From: Segatella copri
Lineage (GTDB): Bacteria; Bacteroidota; Bacteroidia; Bacteroidales; Bacteroidaceae
Reading direction: 5' to 3'
Length of the DNA: 64,000 nt
Assembly: GCF_026015625.1 (NCBI RefSeq)
Contig: NZ_JAPDVG010000001.1
Location: forward strand, 2,249,001-2,313,000
Positions 39,944-51,552 of this stretch are shown one piece after another. Within the stretch, counting starts at the first letter, position 1. Each line of letters opens with the position of its first letter. The position numbers and the translations under genes are program-made. The notes beneath the pieces were generated by a model that saw nothing but the letters and a program-made list of their open reading frames with translations, had not been told where the DNA came from and made no database searches.

Positions 39944-39973
39944 CTTTTTCACGTAAGAGAAAACATTTATCCT

Positions 39974-41344
39974 TTAGATAGCATAAAGGAAGGTACGGAT
40001 GAACCAGTAGCAAACGATACCTGCGATGTAACCTACAAAAGCAATCCAGGAGATGTGCTTCATATACCAGCCGAAGGTAATCTTCTCCAAACCCATTACT
40101 ACCACACCAGCAGCACTACCGATAATCAGCATTGAACCACCGACACCGGCACAGTAGGCGAGCAACTGCCAGAAGACGCCATCCACAGCCATATCGCCAG
40201 CGGCTGCCACAGGATACATTCCCATACATCCGGCTACCAGAGGCACATTGTCAACAATACTTGAAAGCACACCGATGATACCAGTTACGAGGTAATGGTT
40301 GCCATCGAATACGACGTTTAAGCCCTGACCCAAAGCAGTCAACACGCCAATTTCAGCCAGGCAGGATACAGCCATCAGGATACCGAGGAAGAAAAGGATG
40401 GTACTCATATCCACACGAGAAAGCAACTTGGTTACTCGCTTCTGAGTGCCCTCGGCATCAGCTCCACGATGCAAACCGCGATAGAAAACTTCGGTGGCAG
40501 TCCAGAGAACGCCCAGTACCAGGAGGATTCCTACGAATGGAGGCAAGTGGGTGATACTCTTGAAGATAGGAACGAAGATCAAACCGCCTACTCCCAACCA
40601 GAACACAGCCTTGCGCTGACCTTCGGTGAAATCGCTGACCGATGCATTCTGCTGGGCAGAAACCTCAGGCATCACGAGTTCGCCCTTCAACATGGTCTGA
40701 AGGATGAGGGCTGGAATCACCATGGAAACCACAGACGGGATGAAGATTTCGGCGATAACGCCGGCTGCAGTAATCAATCCCTTGTTCCAGAGCATGATGG
40801 TGGTAACGTCGCCGATTGGTGAGAAGGCACCACCCGAATTGGCTGCGATGATGACGAGGGATGCATAAACCATGCGATCCTTGTGGTCGGTGACGAGCTT
40901 TCGGAGAATCATGATCATCACGATACTGGTGGTCAGATTGTCGAGGATTGCAGAGAGGAAGAAGGTAAGGACAGCGATACGCCAGAGGAGCGCACGCTTC
41001 GACTTGGTCTTCATCACCTTGCGAACCCAGTTGAATCCGCCGTTCTGGTCAACGATTTCCACGATGGTCATCGCACCCATCAGGAAGAAGAGTGTTGTGG
41101 CGGTATCGCCCAGATGTTCCTGGATGATTCCGGTCACTTTCTCCACCATTCCAGCAGCACCGCCTGTATAATCAGGGTGCATCAACTGGAGATACTGCAT
41201 TGGATCCACCATATAGAGGGTCCAACAACCTACCAACATCAACAGGGCTATCGCTGCCTTGTTTACCTTTGTCAAGCTTTCGGTAGCTATGAGTGCATAG
41301 CCGAGCACGAAAACGACAATAATAGAAATTGTAAGTGTAGTCAT
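39974..41344 (-). CDS. nhaD: Na+/H+ antiporter NhaD
   Basis: 456 residues with ten or more transmembrane segments. Typical NhaD/ArsB-type motifs: LFFLMGAMTIVEIVDQNGGF, LSAILDNLTTSIVMIMILRKL (conserved DN in the re-entrant helix), VIIAANSGGAFSPIGDVTTIMLW, and SSIVDNVPLVAGCMGMY in the second half. It expels sodium in exchange for protons at the inner membrane. A -7 element (TATCTTTG, 41425-41418) precedes it. It lies 30 bp from the VirE-cassette boundary and appears core and intact. Confidence 0.92.
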   Translation of the reverse strand: MTTLTISIIVVFVLGYALIATESLTKVNKAAIALLMLVGCWTLYMVDPMQYLQLMHPDYTGGAAGMVEKVTGIIQEHLGDTATTLFFLMGAMTIVEIVDQNGGFNWVRKVMKTKSKRALLWRIAVLTFFLSAILDNLTTSIVMIMILRKLVTDHKDRMVYASLVIIAANSGGAFSPIGDVTTIMLWNKGLITAAGVIAEIFIPSVVSMVIPALILQTMLKGELVMPEVSAQQNASVSDFTEGQRKAVFWLGVGGLIFVPIFKSITHLPPFVGILLVLGVLWTATEVFYRGLHRGADAEGTQKRVTKLLSRVDMSTILFFLGILMAVSCLAEIGVLTALGQGLNVVFDGNHYLVTGIIGVLSSIVDNVPLVAGCMGMYPVAAAGDMAVDGVFWQLLAYCAGVGGSMLIIGSAAGVVVMGLEKITFGWYMKHISWIAFVGYIAGIVCYWFIRTFLYAI

Positions 41345-41417
41345 TACTTTTTATTTATTATTAGATATTCTTTTTTCCTTTATGTATGATTTGGTATCCA
41401 CAATTGCCAAACGGCTG

Positions 41418-41425
41418 CAAAGATA
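41418..41425 (-). promoter_or_regulatory. -7 element of nhaD
   Basis: TATCTTTG on the minus strand, ~75 bp before the ATG; no good -33 partner seen. Confidence 0.45.
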
Positions 41426-41588
41426 CAAAAAGAAAAGCAATATCCACACGATTCCTTATTATAATTGTATGAAATCGTTTACTTACTTACTGTTTTAACC
41501 TAATAATAACCGATTTCGACCAGTATGGTTGAGGCATTTCGTTGTTTAACACATGCTTGTTGAATTTTGGGAACCCGAAAATGACATC

Positions 41589-41667
41589 AGTAGAACTCGT
41601 AAAAAGTTAATTAGTAATAAAGTTCCTACTAATATATCTCTTACCTAAAAGATTATTACTACCTTTG
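41589..41667 (+). promoter_or_regulatory. Dyads and -7 element before an ATPase gene
   Basis: AGTAGAACT (41589-41597) pairs imperfectly with AGTTCCTACT (41621-41630); nested TTAGTA / TACTAA at 41611-41616 and 41627-41632. The -7 TACCTTTG is at 41660-41667. The dyad lies just upstream of the -33 region, so it may be an operator. Confidence 0.55.
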
Positions 41668-41715
41668 CATTACATAAAACATGTAACATAAAACATGGAA
41701 TAGATATAAAACGTT

Positions 41716-42849
41716 ATGGAACAGCTGAATAACCCATTTGTTATCTACGGATATAAGGGAGCAGAATACTTCTGCGACCGCAAGAAAGAGACGGAAGTCA
41801 TCATGAAGGCTTTGCAGAATGAGCGCAACATCGTCCTCATCTCTCCCCGACGCATCGGAAAGACGGGACTCATACACCATGTCTTTGAGAACATCTGCAA
41901 GCAGGAGCCTGAGACGCATTGTTTCTATCTCGACATCAATGCCACAAGAAATCTGAGCCAATTCATCCAATTATTGGCAAAGACGGTTATCGGGAAGGTT
42001 GATACTTTCTCGCAAACTGCCATGCGCAAGATTACCACTTTCTTTGCCGGCTACAAGCCTACGATGTCGTTTGATGAGATGACGGGAATCCCTACGTTCT
42101 CGATTACGGTTTCACCAAGCCAGAGCGAGGATTCTCTCAAACATATCTTCGAGTATCTGAAACAATCGGAGAAACGAATCTATATTGCCATCGACGAGTT
42201 TCAGCAGATAGCCGAATATCCCGAAGATGGCACAGAGGCCCTGCTACGCTCCTATATCCAGTTTTTGCCGAATGTATATTTCATCTTTGCAGGCAGCAAG
42301 CAGCACATGATGACCGATATGTTCCTGTCGGCAAAGCGCCCATTCTATCAGAGTTCGCAAATTCTCAACCTTCCTCTCATCAACCAGGATGAGTATCATC
42401 GTTTTGCCAACAGATGGATGAGGACCCGGAATCTGACTATGAATCCTGACACCTTTGCCTATCTATATAATAAGGTGGATGGTCAAACCTGGTATATCCA
42501 GGATATTCTGAACCGACTCTATCAGAACGGAAAGGAAATTACGACAGCGGAAATTGATGATGTAATCCTGGAATTGGTGAACGAGCAGGAAGTGGCATTC
42601 GTGAATTACTACGATTCCCTTACTGACAATCAGGCAGCCCTTCTATCTGCCATTGCCCAGGATAAGGCTGTCACCTCCATTCTTTCGCAGGATTTCATCA
42701 GCCGCCACAACTTGCCTGCTGCCAGCAGCGTGAGTCTTGCTCTCAAGACGCTGATCAATAGAGAATTCATCTACAAGTACAATGGCAGCTATATCATCTA
42801 CGACCGCTTCTTCGGGATGTGGTTGAGGAAGAACTGCGCTGGAAATTAA
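41716..42849 (+). CDS. Archaeal-type (ATPase_2) P-loop ATPase
   Basis: 377 residues. MEQLNNPFVIYGYKGAEYFC is the usual start of this group; Walker A SPRRIGKTGLI near residue 45; Walker B IYIAIDEFQQIAEY near 155; FIFAGSKQHMM sensor; a C-terminal winged-helix part (VTSILSQDFISRHNLPAASS, IYDRFFGMWL). A STAND/ATPase_2 family with unclear roles in Bacteroidota, possibly toxin-antitoxin-like or defence. It stands alone, convergent with the next ATPase-nuclease gene and sharing a terminator with it. Confidence 0.87.
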   Translation: MEQLNNPFVIYGYKGAEYFCDRKKETEVIMKALQNERNIVLISPRRIGKTGLIHHVFENICKQEPETHCFYLDINATRNLSQFIQLLAKTVIGKVDTFSQTAMRKITTFFAGYKPTMSFDEMTGIPTFSITVSPSQSEDSLKHIFEYLKQSEKRIYIAIDEFQQIAEYPEDGTEALLRSYIQFLPNVYFIFAGSKQHMMTDMFLSAKRPFYQSSQILNLPLINQDEYHRFANRWMRTRNLTMNPDTFAYLYNKVDGQTWYIQDILNRLYQNGKEITTAEIDDVILELVNEQEVAFVNYYDSLTDNQAALLSAIAQDKAVTSILSQDFISRHNLPAASSVSLALKTLINREFIYKYNGSYIIYDRFFGMWLRKNCAGN

Positions 42850-42862
42850 TCATTGCAAAAAA

Positions 42863-42902
42863 AATCCGAAACAGATAGCTGACAACGCTTCTGTTTCGGA
42901 TT
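42863..42902. terminator. Bidirectional terminator
   Basis: AATCCGAAACAG (42863-42874) and CTGTTTCGGATT (42891-42902), with an A-run before and T-rich sequence after, between convergent genes. Confidence 0.85.
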
Positions 42903-42920
42903 ATCTTTTTGTATTCTTTC

Positions 42921-44486
42921 TTATTCTTCCCTGATTATCCAATCACCAATCGTACGCTGACTACTATCGAAATTTACACCTATTTTAAACAGGCGCTTAC
43001 CATCTGCAGAATATGGAATCAGATATCCCTTTTCATCAATCTGTCTAATAGCTTCTTCGGCAGAACCATCATACTTCAGTTCAAAAACAAACACGGCATC
43101 AGGCATATACACCACGGCATCAGCCCTGCCTATCGCACTGTTCTCCTCTACCCTCATGTAGGCACCCATCAGGTTGAAGATAAGATAGAACACCGTCTGG
43201 AAATCCCGTTCGTTCTTATTACTCAAGCGGTTGGAGATACTGGCAAGATAGGCCTTCAGGCGCACCATCGCTCCCTCAACATCAGCATCATAGAGTTTTT
43301 CCAGGAAATCACCTACCAGACTGTTGTTATCCAGCGATATTGGCGAAAGATAGTTGGGCGCAAGACTCTTGAGCATACCCGTCTTAACCTCCTTGTTAGG
43401 ATATTCCAGCGTATAACGATGCAATATCGGATTATACTTCTTGATGGTGAGGTAACCGCTCTGATAGAGCAGCGGAAGTGCAGAGGTCACCAGTTCGGGC
43501 GAAACATCAAAGTCATCTATATCACATGACTTTTTCTCTATATCCATCACGCTGACATGGTACTTCTGCAACATTTTGATAAGATAAGTTGGCGTTCCAG
43601 AACCAAACCAGTAAGGGGCAATTTTTTGGGCGTTCAAGGCCTTTACCAAACTGAACGGATTAAAGACATCCTCTGATTTCTCACTGAAATGATAGCCGTC
43701 ATAGTATCTTGTCAACTCAGCCAGACATTCCTCGTACGTCATGCCAAGAGCTTCACCAAGAGCCTCTATATCCGGTTTCATCTGCGTACAAAGTTCAGCC
43801 TTACTGATACCACAGATAGCCGAATACTGGTCGAACATGCTGATATTATCGAGGTTGTTGAGTTCGCTGAAGATACTGAGCTGAGAGAACTTAGTAATAC
43901 CCGTAATGAAGGTAAACTCCAGATATGGGTCGAGCTTTTTTAAAGGACTATAGAAGTTCTGCATAATGAGACGCAACTGCTTGAGTACATCCTTCTCATG
44001 CACAACATCCAGCAATGGGGCATCATATTCATCAATAATGACCACCACCTTTTCGCCAGTCTGCTTGTAAGCTCGCTTTACGATTCCATCCAATCGGTCG
44101 TTTGGATACAATTCATCATCATCCCTGCCATAGAGCTTCTCGTATGGTTTCAGCTGCAAGTCGAGATAATGCTTCAAGCCTTCCTCATCAAAATGCTTGG
44201 CACCGCTCAGGTCGAAGTGGAGCACAGGATGCTTCACCCAATCTTTCTCGTAATCATCAATGGCCAATCCCTCGAAAAGTTCCTTTCTTCCCTCAAAATA
44301 AGCCTGAAGGGTAGAGGCAAAGAGCGACTTGCCGAATCGTCTTGGACGACTCAGAAAGACATACGACATCTGCTTTTCCCTGAAATCCACAATATATTTG
44401 GTCTTATCTATATAGAGATAGCCATTCTCGCGGATTTTTTCAAATGTCTGAATTCCTACAGGATATTTATTTACTATTTTTGCCAT
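42921..44486 (-). CDS. AAA-ATPase-like / PD-(D/E)XK nuclease family protein
   Basis: 521 residues. N-terminal AAA-ATPase_like domain: [20 protein letters not shown], Walker [12 protein letters not shown] (~45-55), Walker [12 protein letters not shown] (~150). C-terminal PDDEXK_9 nuclease-like domain: [21 protein letters not shown] with D and E-x-K. Very common, often multi-copy in Prevotella and Bacteroides; the role is unknown, though a defence or selfish-gene function has been suspected. No -33/-7 pair is clear upstream. Full length. Confidence 0.9.
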   Translation of the reverse strand: MAKIVNKYPVGIQTFEKIRENGYLYIDKTKYIVDFREKQMSYVFLSRPRRFGKSLFASTLQAYFEGRKELFEGLAIDDYEKDWVKHPVLHFDLSGAKHFDEEGLKHYLDLQLKPYEKLYGRDDDELYPNDRLDGIVKRAYKQTGEKVVVIIDEYDAPLLDVVHEKDVLKQLRLIMQNFYSPLKKLDPYLEFTFITGITKFSQLSIFSELNNLDNISMFDQYSAICGISKAELCTQMKPDIEALGEALGMTYEECLAELTRYYDGYHFSEKSEDVFNPFSLVKALNAQKIAPYWFGSGTPTYLIKMLQKYHVSVMDIEKKSCDIDDFDVSPELVTSALPLLYQSGYLTIKKYNPILHRYTLEYPNKEVKTGMLKSLAPNYLSPISLDNNSLVGDFLEKLYDADVEGAMVRLKAYLASISNRLSNKNERDFQTVFYLIFNLMGAYMRVEENSAIGRADAVVYMPDAVFVFELKYDGSAEEAIRQIDEKGYLIPYSADGKRLFKIGVNFDSSQRTIGDWIIREE

Positions 44487-44614
44487 ATTCCTACATGCTT
44501 TACGTTTTGCGCTGCTAAGTTACGAAGAAATTCTGAATTAGCCAAGCATATTCTAAAAATTATTAGGAAAAGAAGTGGCAATAGTTACATAAAAAGTAAG
44601 CGTGTGGGGGAGAC

Positions 44615-45439
44615 TTACTGAAGATGCTTTGCAGATATACCATAAAGAGAAACGCCCAAGGTTACTGGCAAATTCTTTTTCCTATCTGTACACAGATTTC
44701 TTACGCAGCCCTTCTTGAAATAAGCAGGAAAATGAATTTCGCCATTACCACTACTTGCCATAACAGCTACACCTATATAATATTTATGATTGCGCTCCAG
44801 CTTCAACGGTTCTTCTATCCAAACAGATAAATCCTTCTTATCTGAAATTTCGGATAATCGGACGTACAAAGGTCGATGCTGTACAGGCACAAAATTTGTT
44901 CCCTTTACTTCATAAATGATTAAACGAATTGTGCATGAAGCAAAAGTACATTTTTGTACTCGCAATTTGGCTGTTTTCACATAATAGTCTTTATTTACAA
45001 CAAATAAGGGTCCCGTTTCATATTTCGTGTTTCTAACGTTATGAAATGCAACATCACCTGGTGCCCGAACTCCCTTTCCAAGAATACTTTCCTGCTTTTT
45101 ACCGGAAACGACTGTTATATCTGACAAATCACAAGTCTTTTCTTTCAACGTAAGTTGCAGCGAAGTCTTTTTGCTATATACATCATAAGGAATTTTATTA
45201 GTCTGATAACTGATATGACTAATCACAAGTTCCTGTTTCATACCATCGGGCACCACCAGAGAGAATTTTCCTTCCTTGTCAGATACCGCATATATACTAT
45301 CTACATATACGCTAGCGAATTCAACGTTCTTACCAAATTCATCTACAATATGTCCTTTTATAGTCTTATTTGCAGCAATACATGCCAAAGAAAAGAACTC
45401 GCAGACAATCAGAAGAAATATAAATCTCCTCATATTCAT
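44615..45439 (-). CDS. Secreted carboxypeptidase-regulatory-like domain protein
   Basis: 274 residues. The signal peptide ends near SLACIAANK. A CarboxypepD_reg-like beta-sandwich (IKGHIVDEFGKNVEFASVYV ... LVISHISYQT) covers residues ~25-115, as at the front of TonB receptors, but no plug or barrel follows. The second part (~130-270), with RVQKCTFASCTIRLIIYEVK and NHKYYIGVAVMASSG, looks like another beta domain. It may be a periplasmic or surface protein; function unknown. Promoter at 45542-45573, so the leader is ~95 nt. Confidence 0.78.
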   Translation of the reverse strand: MNMRRFIFLLIVCEFFSLACIAANKTIKGHIVDEFGKNVEFASVYVDSIYAVSDKEGKFSLVVPDGMKQELVISHISYQTNKIPYDVYSKKTSLQLTLKEKTCDLSDITVVSGKKQESILGKGVRAPGDVAFHNVRNTKYETGPLFVVNKDYYVKTAKLRVQKCTFASCTIRLIIYEVKGTNFVPVQHRPLYVRLSEISDKKDLSVWIEEPLKLERNHKYYIGVAVMASSGNGEIHFPAYFKKGCVRNLCTDRKKNLPVTLGVSLYGISAKHLQ

Positions 45440-45541
45440 AGCTTTAAAATTTTATGTTTATATGTATAGCATCGGCCTCCCAATTCTAATATAATCTCAG
45501 AATTAGACTTTGCCTCTATACCATATTCCGTAATCATGCTG

Positions 45542-45573
45542 CAAATATAGTTATTTCTTTATTTATCGCCAAA
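45542..45573 (-). promoter_or_regulatory. Promoter of the carboxypeptidase-regulatory-like gene
   Basis: Minus strand TATATTTG (45549-45542), 20-nt spacer, TTTG (45573-45570). Confidence 0.75.
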
Positions 45574-45633
45574 TATCGGGTTAAATATTTAAATATCTTT
45601 AGTTATTGCAATAGAAAAATCGGTATAAAAAAA

Positions 45634-45662
45634 ATCCGCACAGCCCAGAGAGCCATGCGGAT
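45634..45662 (-). terminator. Terminator of the GH97-GH13 operon
   Basis: ATCCGCA (45634-45640) and TGCGGAT (45656-45662) followed on the minus strand by eight or more T. 40 bp past the GH13 stop. Confidence 0.8.
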
Positions 45663-45702
45663 TCTGATATTTAATAAAGCTAGCAATAATCATGTTCACA
45701 GG

Positions 45703-47439
45703 TTACTTAGCCACCTTGAATACGGCGGCACTAATGCCTGAAGCTTTGATAGCATCGGTCTTCTTGCCTGATTTATATACAACCTTGCCTGTAGAAAGAA
45801 CAGAAACTGCCTTGCCACCTACAGAGCTGATGTTGAGAGAGGCTGCCTTGGCACCAGGATTCACGACAACAACATACTTCTCATCACCCAAAGTGCGCTC
45901 ATATACCATCGGATATTCCTGACCCTTCTGGTTCAGAAGCTTCCAATCTCCCTCATTGTCAAGAGCCTTGGCTGAATGACGCAAAGCGGTCAGCTTACGG
46001 GTATATGACAACAGAGAATTCTGATCTCCCTGCTGAGCTTCAACGGTCAACTTTCCGTTTTCCGTATCTACAGGGAAGTAGAGTTTATCAGGCGCACTCG
46101 TTGAGAAGCCGGCATTCTTGCCCTTGGTCCACTGCATCGGAGTGCGGGTACCAGAGCGCTCATTGCTACCCTCCTTGTTAGGGAGATTCATCTGATACTT
46201 CATACCAATCTCATCACCATAATAGATAAATGGAACACCTGGCATGGTGAGGAAGAAGGTCATCGCCACCTTCAACTGGTCTGGCGTGTTGCGGGTTCCG
46301 ATGTTAGGGCGCTGGTAATCGTGGTTGGCAGATGGAACAGCGATGTAGCCGAGATTCTTGGTGGCATTATATGCCTTGGTATAGTTCTCGCTAAATTCCT
46401 TAAGCGAACCCTTGCCCTGCTTGTCGAAATAGCAGTTCTGATAGCTCTTCTCCCACTTGCCCCATGGAGTCTTGCGGTCGAAGAACAGAGAGGCATAACC
46501 CTTAAGACCGAAATGGATGTAGAAATCGATGTTGAAGCCGGCAGGAATGGCTTGCTGCGGATTAGCCCACTCTGAAATCAGGACGGTCTCAGGATAGTAC
46601 TTGTCCTTCCATGCACGCATCTCATTCCAGAGTTTGGAAACCTCCTTCTTGTCAGGGTCGTTTTTGATGAGCGATGACGCCATATCAACACGGAATCCAT
46701 CTACACCCTTATCAAACCAGAAAGCCATGATGTTACGTATTTCCCTGCGAACAGCCTGTGGTCCAGGCGCATCTACGCTCTGCTCCCAAGGATGATTTGG
46801 GTCTGGATGAGCAAAGCCATAGTTCAAGGCTGGCTGGCACTCGAAGAAATTCTTCTCATAATACTTGGCACGAGGAGCATTCGCCTCCACATATCTGCCT
46901 CGGGTACTAGACTCCGGACTTGCCTCCTGATGACGGGCTTCTATTTCTTTCTTCTCGCTCTCAGGAATATCGTTCATCCAGATATAATAGTCGCTGTAAC
47001 GCTGGTTAGGATCTTTCTCGGAAGACTCCTTAAACCAGGCACACTTGGTGCTGGAATGTCCTGCCACCAGGTCGAGACAAACTTTCATGCCACGCTTATG
47101 GGCCTCATTGACCAATGTAACCAAATCGGTATTGGTACCGAATCGAGGATCCACCTTATAGAAGTCGATGACATCATAGCCACCATCAAACCATCCCGAC
47201 TCAAAGATCGGATTGAGCCAGAGGGCGTTCACACCCAGCGACTTGATGTAATCCAACTTGGAAGTGATACCCGGTAGGTCACCAATACCATTGCCATCAG
47301 TATCCATATAGGAAGATGGATAAATCTGATAGAAAAGTGCATCACTCAACCAAGCCGGTCCCTTCTTCTGTTCTGCCTGAGCAGAAAGTGTGGTTGCCGC
47401 CAAGGCAGCAACCAACAACATTTTATTCATTCTTTTCAT
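45703..47439 (-). CDS. GH13 alpha-amylase-family glucosidase, secreted
   Basis: Cleaves alpha-glucan linkages, probably oligosaccharides. About 578 residues from ATG 47439 (MKRMNKMLLVAALAATTLSA-QA signal peptide); the frame opens further at 47475. GH13 regions: LNPIFESGWFDGGYDV, region I DLVAGHSS (family form DxxxNH, so Asn is replaced here), GFRVDMASS with the nucleophile Asp, LISEWANP with the acid/base Glu, PSANHDYQRP with the second Asp. FIYYGDEIGM is the usual closing strand. Length and sequence fit oligo-1,6-glucosidase/alpha-glucosidase types rather than SusA-like neopullulanase. Second gene of a two-gene operon with GH97. Confidence 0.88.
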   Translation of the reverse strand: MKRMNKMLLVAALAATTLSAQAEQKKGPAWLSDALFYQIYPSSYMDTDGNGIGDLPGITSKLDYIKSLGVNALWLNPIFESGWFDGGYDVIDFYKVDPRFGTNTDLVTLVNEAHKRGMKVCLDLVAGHSSTKCAWFKESSEKDPNQRYSDYYIWMNDIPESEKKEIEARHQEASPESSTRGRYVEANAPRAKYYEKNFFECQPALNYGFAHPDPNHPWEQSVDAPGPQAVRREIRNIMAFWFDKGVDGFRVDMASSLIKNDPDKKEVSKLWNEMRAWKDKYYPETVLISEWANPQQAIPAGFNIDFYIHFGLKGYASLFFDRKTPWGKWEKSYQNCYFDKQGKGSLKEFSENYTKAYNATKNLGYIAVPSANHDYQRPNIGTRNTPDQLKVAMTFFLTMPGVPFIYYGDEIGMKYQMNLPNKEGSNERSGTRTPMQWTKGKNAGFSTSAPDKLYFPVDTENGKLTVEAQQGDQNSLLSYTRKLTALRHSAKALDNEGDWKLLNQKGQEYPMVYERTLGDEKYVVVVNPGAKAASLNISSVGGKAVSVLSTGKVVYKSGKKTDAIKASGISAAVFKVAK

Positions 47440-47496
47440 GAGCATCATTATTAATTCAAGAAAACTTTCTTTCATAATAACTCAAAATTCTGCATT

Positions 47497-49608
<2,112 letters not shown>

Positions 49609-49627
49609 TTAAAATTGTTTGTTGCTG

Positions 49628-49635
49628 CAAAAGTA
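49628..49635 (-). promoter_or_regulatory. -7 element of the GH97-GH13 operon
   Basis: Minus strand TACTTTTG, 28 bp before the GH97 ATG. The corresponding -33 would lie at ~49655, between this and the dyad at 49673. Confidence 0.55.
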
Positions 49636-49672
49636 CGGCAAAAATCGATAAGTTGGTACGAATAGTAGGTTC

Positions 49673-49697
49673 TTGGTAGATTACCGCTATCTACCAA
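49673..49697. promoter_or_regulatory. Dyad operator candidate between susR-like and GH97 genes
   Basis: TTGGTAGAT (49673-49681), 7 nt TACCGCT, ATCTACCAA (49689-49697), perfect 9-bp arms, extended outward by AGGTT / AACCT. It lies just upstream of the expected -33 of the GH97 operon, where an activator would bind. Confidence 0.7.
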
Positions 49698-49815
49698 CCT
49701 CCTCACCTCTCTGAATATCAACATTTTGCAAATTCTCAAAAATAAACGGCTAGTAGATGCGAGATTCTCAATGTTTTTTATTATTTTTGCAGCAGAATCT
49801 AAAAACATAGGAAAA

Positions 49816-51459
49816 ATGAGACATCTTTTCGTTATAATCATCACACTGCTGATGCTACAGCCGATATACGCAAAAGCAGACAACAGCCAGCTCTACAAAC
49901 AGCTGGATGCTGCCATAGAAAAACGTGCGCATTATGTAGAAGTAAAAGAGAAAAGTCTGAACGACATCAAGCAGGGTGCCAAATATGTAACCAGCAACGA
50001 GGACAAGCTCAAGCTTTACGAGCAACTCGCCAATGGATACAAAGCCTACGAGTATGATTCGGCGATGACTTACGTAAAAAAAGGCCTTGTTCTTGCCCAA
50101 AAGAGCAACAACATCTTATATCATAAAAGATTCCAACTTAGCCAAACCAGCCTGCTTATCACACGTGGATTCTATGCTGAAGCAAAAAACATCATGCAGA
50201 AGATAGAACCCAAGGAAGAAGATCCGCTTGACTATCAGTTTCAATACTATTATACACTTTACGGACTATACAACAACTGGTCAACCTATTGTGAAAACAA
50301 TGAATTCAGCAAGATTTACGACCAGCAGAAAGTGGAATACCTGAAGAAAACATTAGAACTGTCGCCAAAGAAAGATGCATTCTATTACTACCTGCTGGGA
50401 GAGTTTTACTATTACAGCTATCATTCCAACAATAACAAGACCATCCAATACTACAAAAAAGCACTGAGTATGGAAAAGCCGGACAGCCGTCTCCATGCCA
50501 TGACCGCCTTTGCCCTATCCGAAGTATACAAGAAAGCCAACAACCTAAAGCTAATGGAGCATTACCTGCTGGTTGCAGCCATCTCAGACGTCACTTCTGC
50601 CACAAAAGAAAATGTAGCCCTGCAAGACATCGCACTCTTCATTTACAAACATAAGACCAGAAGTCTGAACAAAGCCCAGGAATACATCAACCTATCCCTG
50701 GAAGATGCTTATGCATACAACAACCGGTTGCGCCGCATTGAGATTTCATCCAAATTGCAGATGATTACCAATGCCTATACAGATGACATCAGAGCCACCA
50801 ACAGCATGCTCTACATCGCGCTGTCGGTCATTTTCCTGCTCTTGCTCGGAGTGGGACTTAGCAGTCTGTTCATCCGTAAGAAGAACAAACTTCTGAAACA
50901 GAAGAAAGACGAAATCACGGCTACATCGGCAAAAATGGAAGTTCTCAACAGCCAGTTGCACCTCATCAACGACGAACTGAAGGATACCAACCAGAAGCGC
51001 GAGAGACTGATAAAGGTGTATATAGACCTGTGCTATAAGAACATAGAGAGGAACTGCAAACTGCGCACCTTGGCAGTAAGAAAGATCAAGGCCAACCAGA
51101 GTAAGGAGCTACTGAGCCTCCTTTCTTCCTCAACCAATACAGAGAAAGAGAACAAGGAGTTTCTGACGGAATTTGACAAGGCATTCCTGTCTCTGTACCC
51201 AACTTTTATTACTGAGCTGAACCAGCAACTCACAGAATCGGCTCACATCCAACTGAAAGAGAATGGGGAAATGCCCCCTATCCTCCGTGTGTGCGCCCTG
51301 TTAAGATTAGGCATCACCGAAAGTTCCAAGATAGCCGGCATCCTGTCTTATTCGCCACAAACCGTATACAACTACCGTTCCCTGCTCAAGAACAATGCCA
51401 TCGACAAGGAGCACTTCGAAGAAAATGTGCTCAAACTCTGCATGGTGATAGCCGACTGA
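49816..51459 (+). CDS. SusR-like membrane regulator (TPR, TM, C-terminal HTH; DUF6377 type)
   Basis: Start ATG 49816 (MRHLFVIIITLLMLQPIYAK signal, preceded by AGGAAAA); -7 TATTTTTG at 49782-49789. The frame extends upstream but precedes the promoter. Periplasmic part ~25-340 is TPR-like helices; one transmembrane helix (MLYIALSVIFLLLLGVGLSSLF); a coiled coil (TATSAKMEVLNSQLHLINDE); and a C-terminal domain with an HTH (LRLGITESSKIAGILSYSPQ, TVYNYRS) like SusR of B. theta. It probably senses maltose or malto-oligosaccharides and activates the divergent GH97-GH13 genes, binding near 49673-49697. About 548 residues. Confidence 0.85.
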   Translation: MRHLFVIIITLLMLQPIYAKADNSQLYKQLDAAIEKRAHYVEVKEKSLNDIKQGAKYVTSNEDKLKLYEQLANGYKAYEYDSAMTYVKKGLVLAQKSNNILYHKRFQLSQTSLLITRGFYAEAKNIMQKIEPKEEDPLDYQFQYYYTLYGLYNNWSTYCENNEFSKIYDQQKVEYLKKTLELSPKKDAFYYYLLGEFYYYSYHSNNNKTIQYYKKALSMEKPDSRLHAMTAFALSEVYKKANNLKLMEHYLLVAAISDVTSATKENVALQDIALFIYKHKTRSLNKAQEYINLSLEDAYAYNNRLRRIEISSKLQMITNAYTDDIRATNSMLYIALSVIFLLLLGVGLSSLFIRKKNKLLKQKKDEITATSAKMEVLNSQLHLINDELKDTNQKRERLIKVYIDLCYKNIERNCKLRTLAVRKIKANQSKELLSLLSSSTNTEKENKEFLTEFDKAFLSLYPTFITELNQQLTESAHIQLKENGEMPPILRVCALLRLGITESSKIAGILSYSPQTVYNYRSLLKNNAIDKEHFEENVLKLCMVIAD

Positions 51460-51490
51460 TGAGAGAAAAAAATACCTATAGGTCATAACA

Positions 51491-51528
51491 AATCCCGACA
51501 GGCAACAACATACCTGTCGGGATTTTTT
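51491..51528. terminator. Bidirectional terminator between convergent genes
   Basis: AATCCCGACAGG (51491-51502) and CCTGTCGGGATT (51513-51524) then TTTT; serves the SusR-like gene and, from the other side, the C10 protease operon. Confidence 0.88.
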
Positions 51529-51552
51529 AATTATCTGCAATTGATGAGAAAT

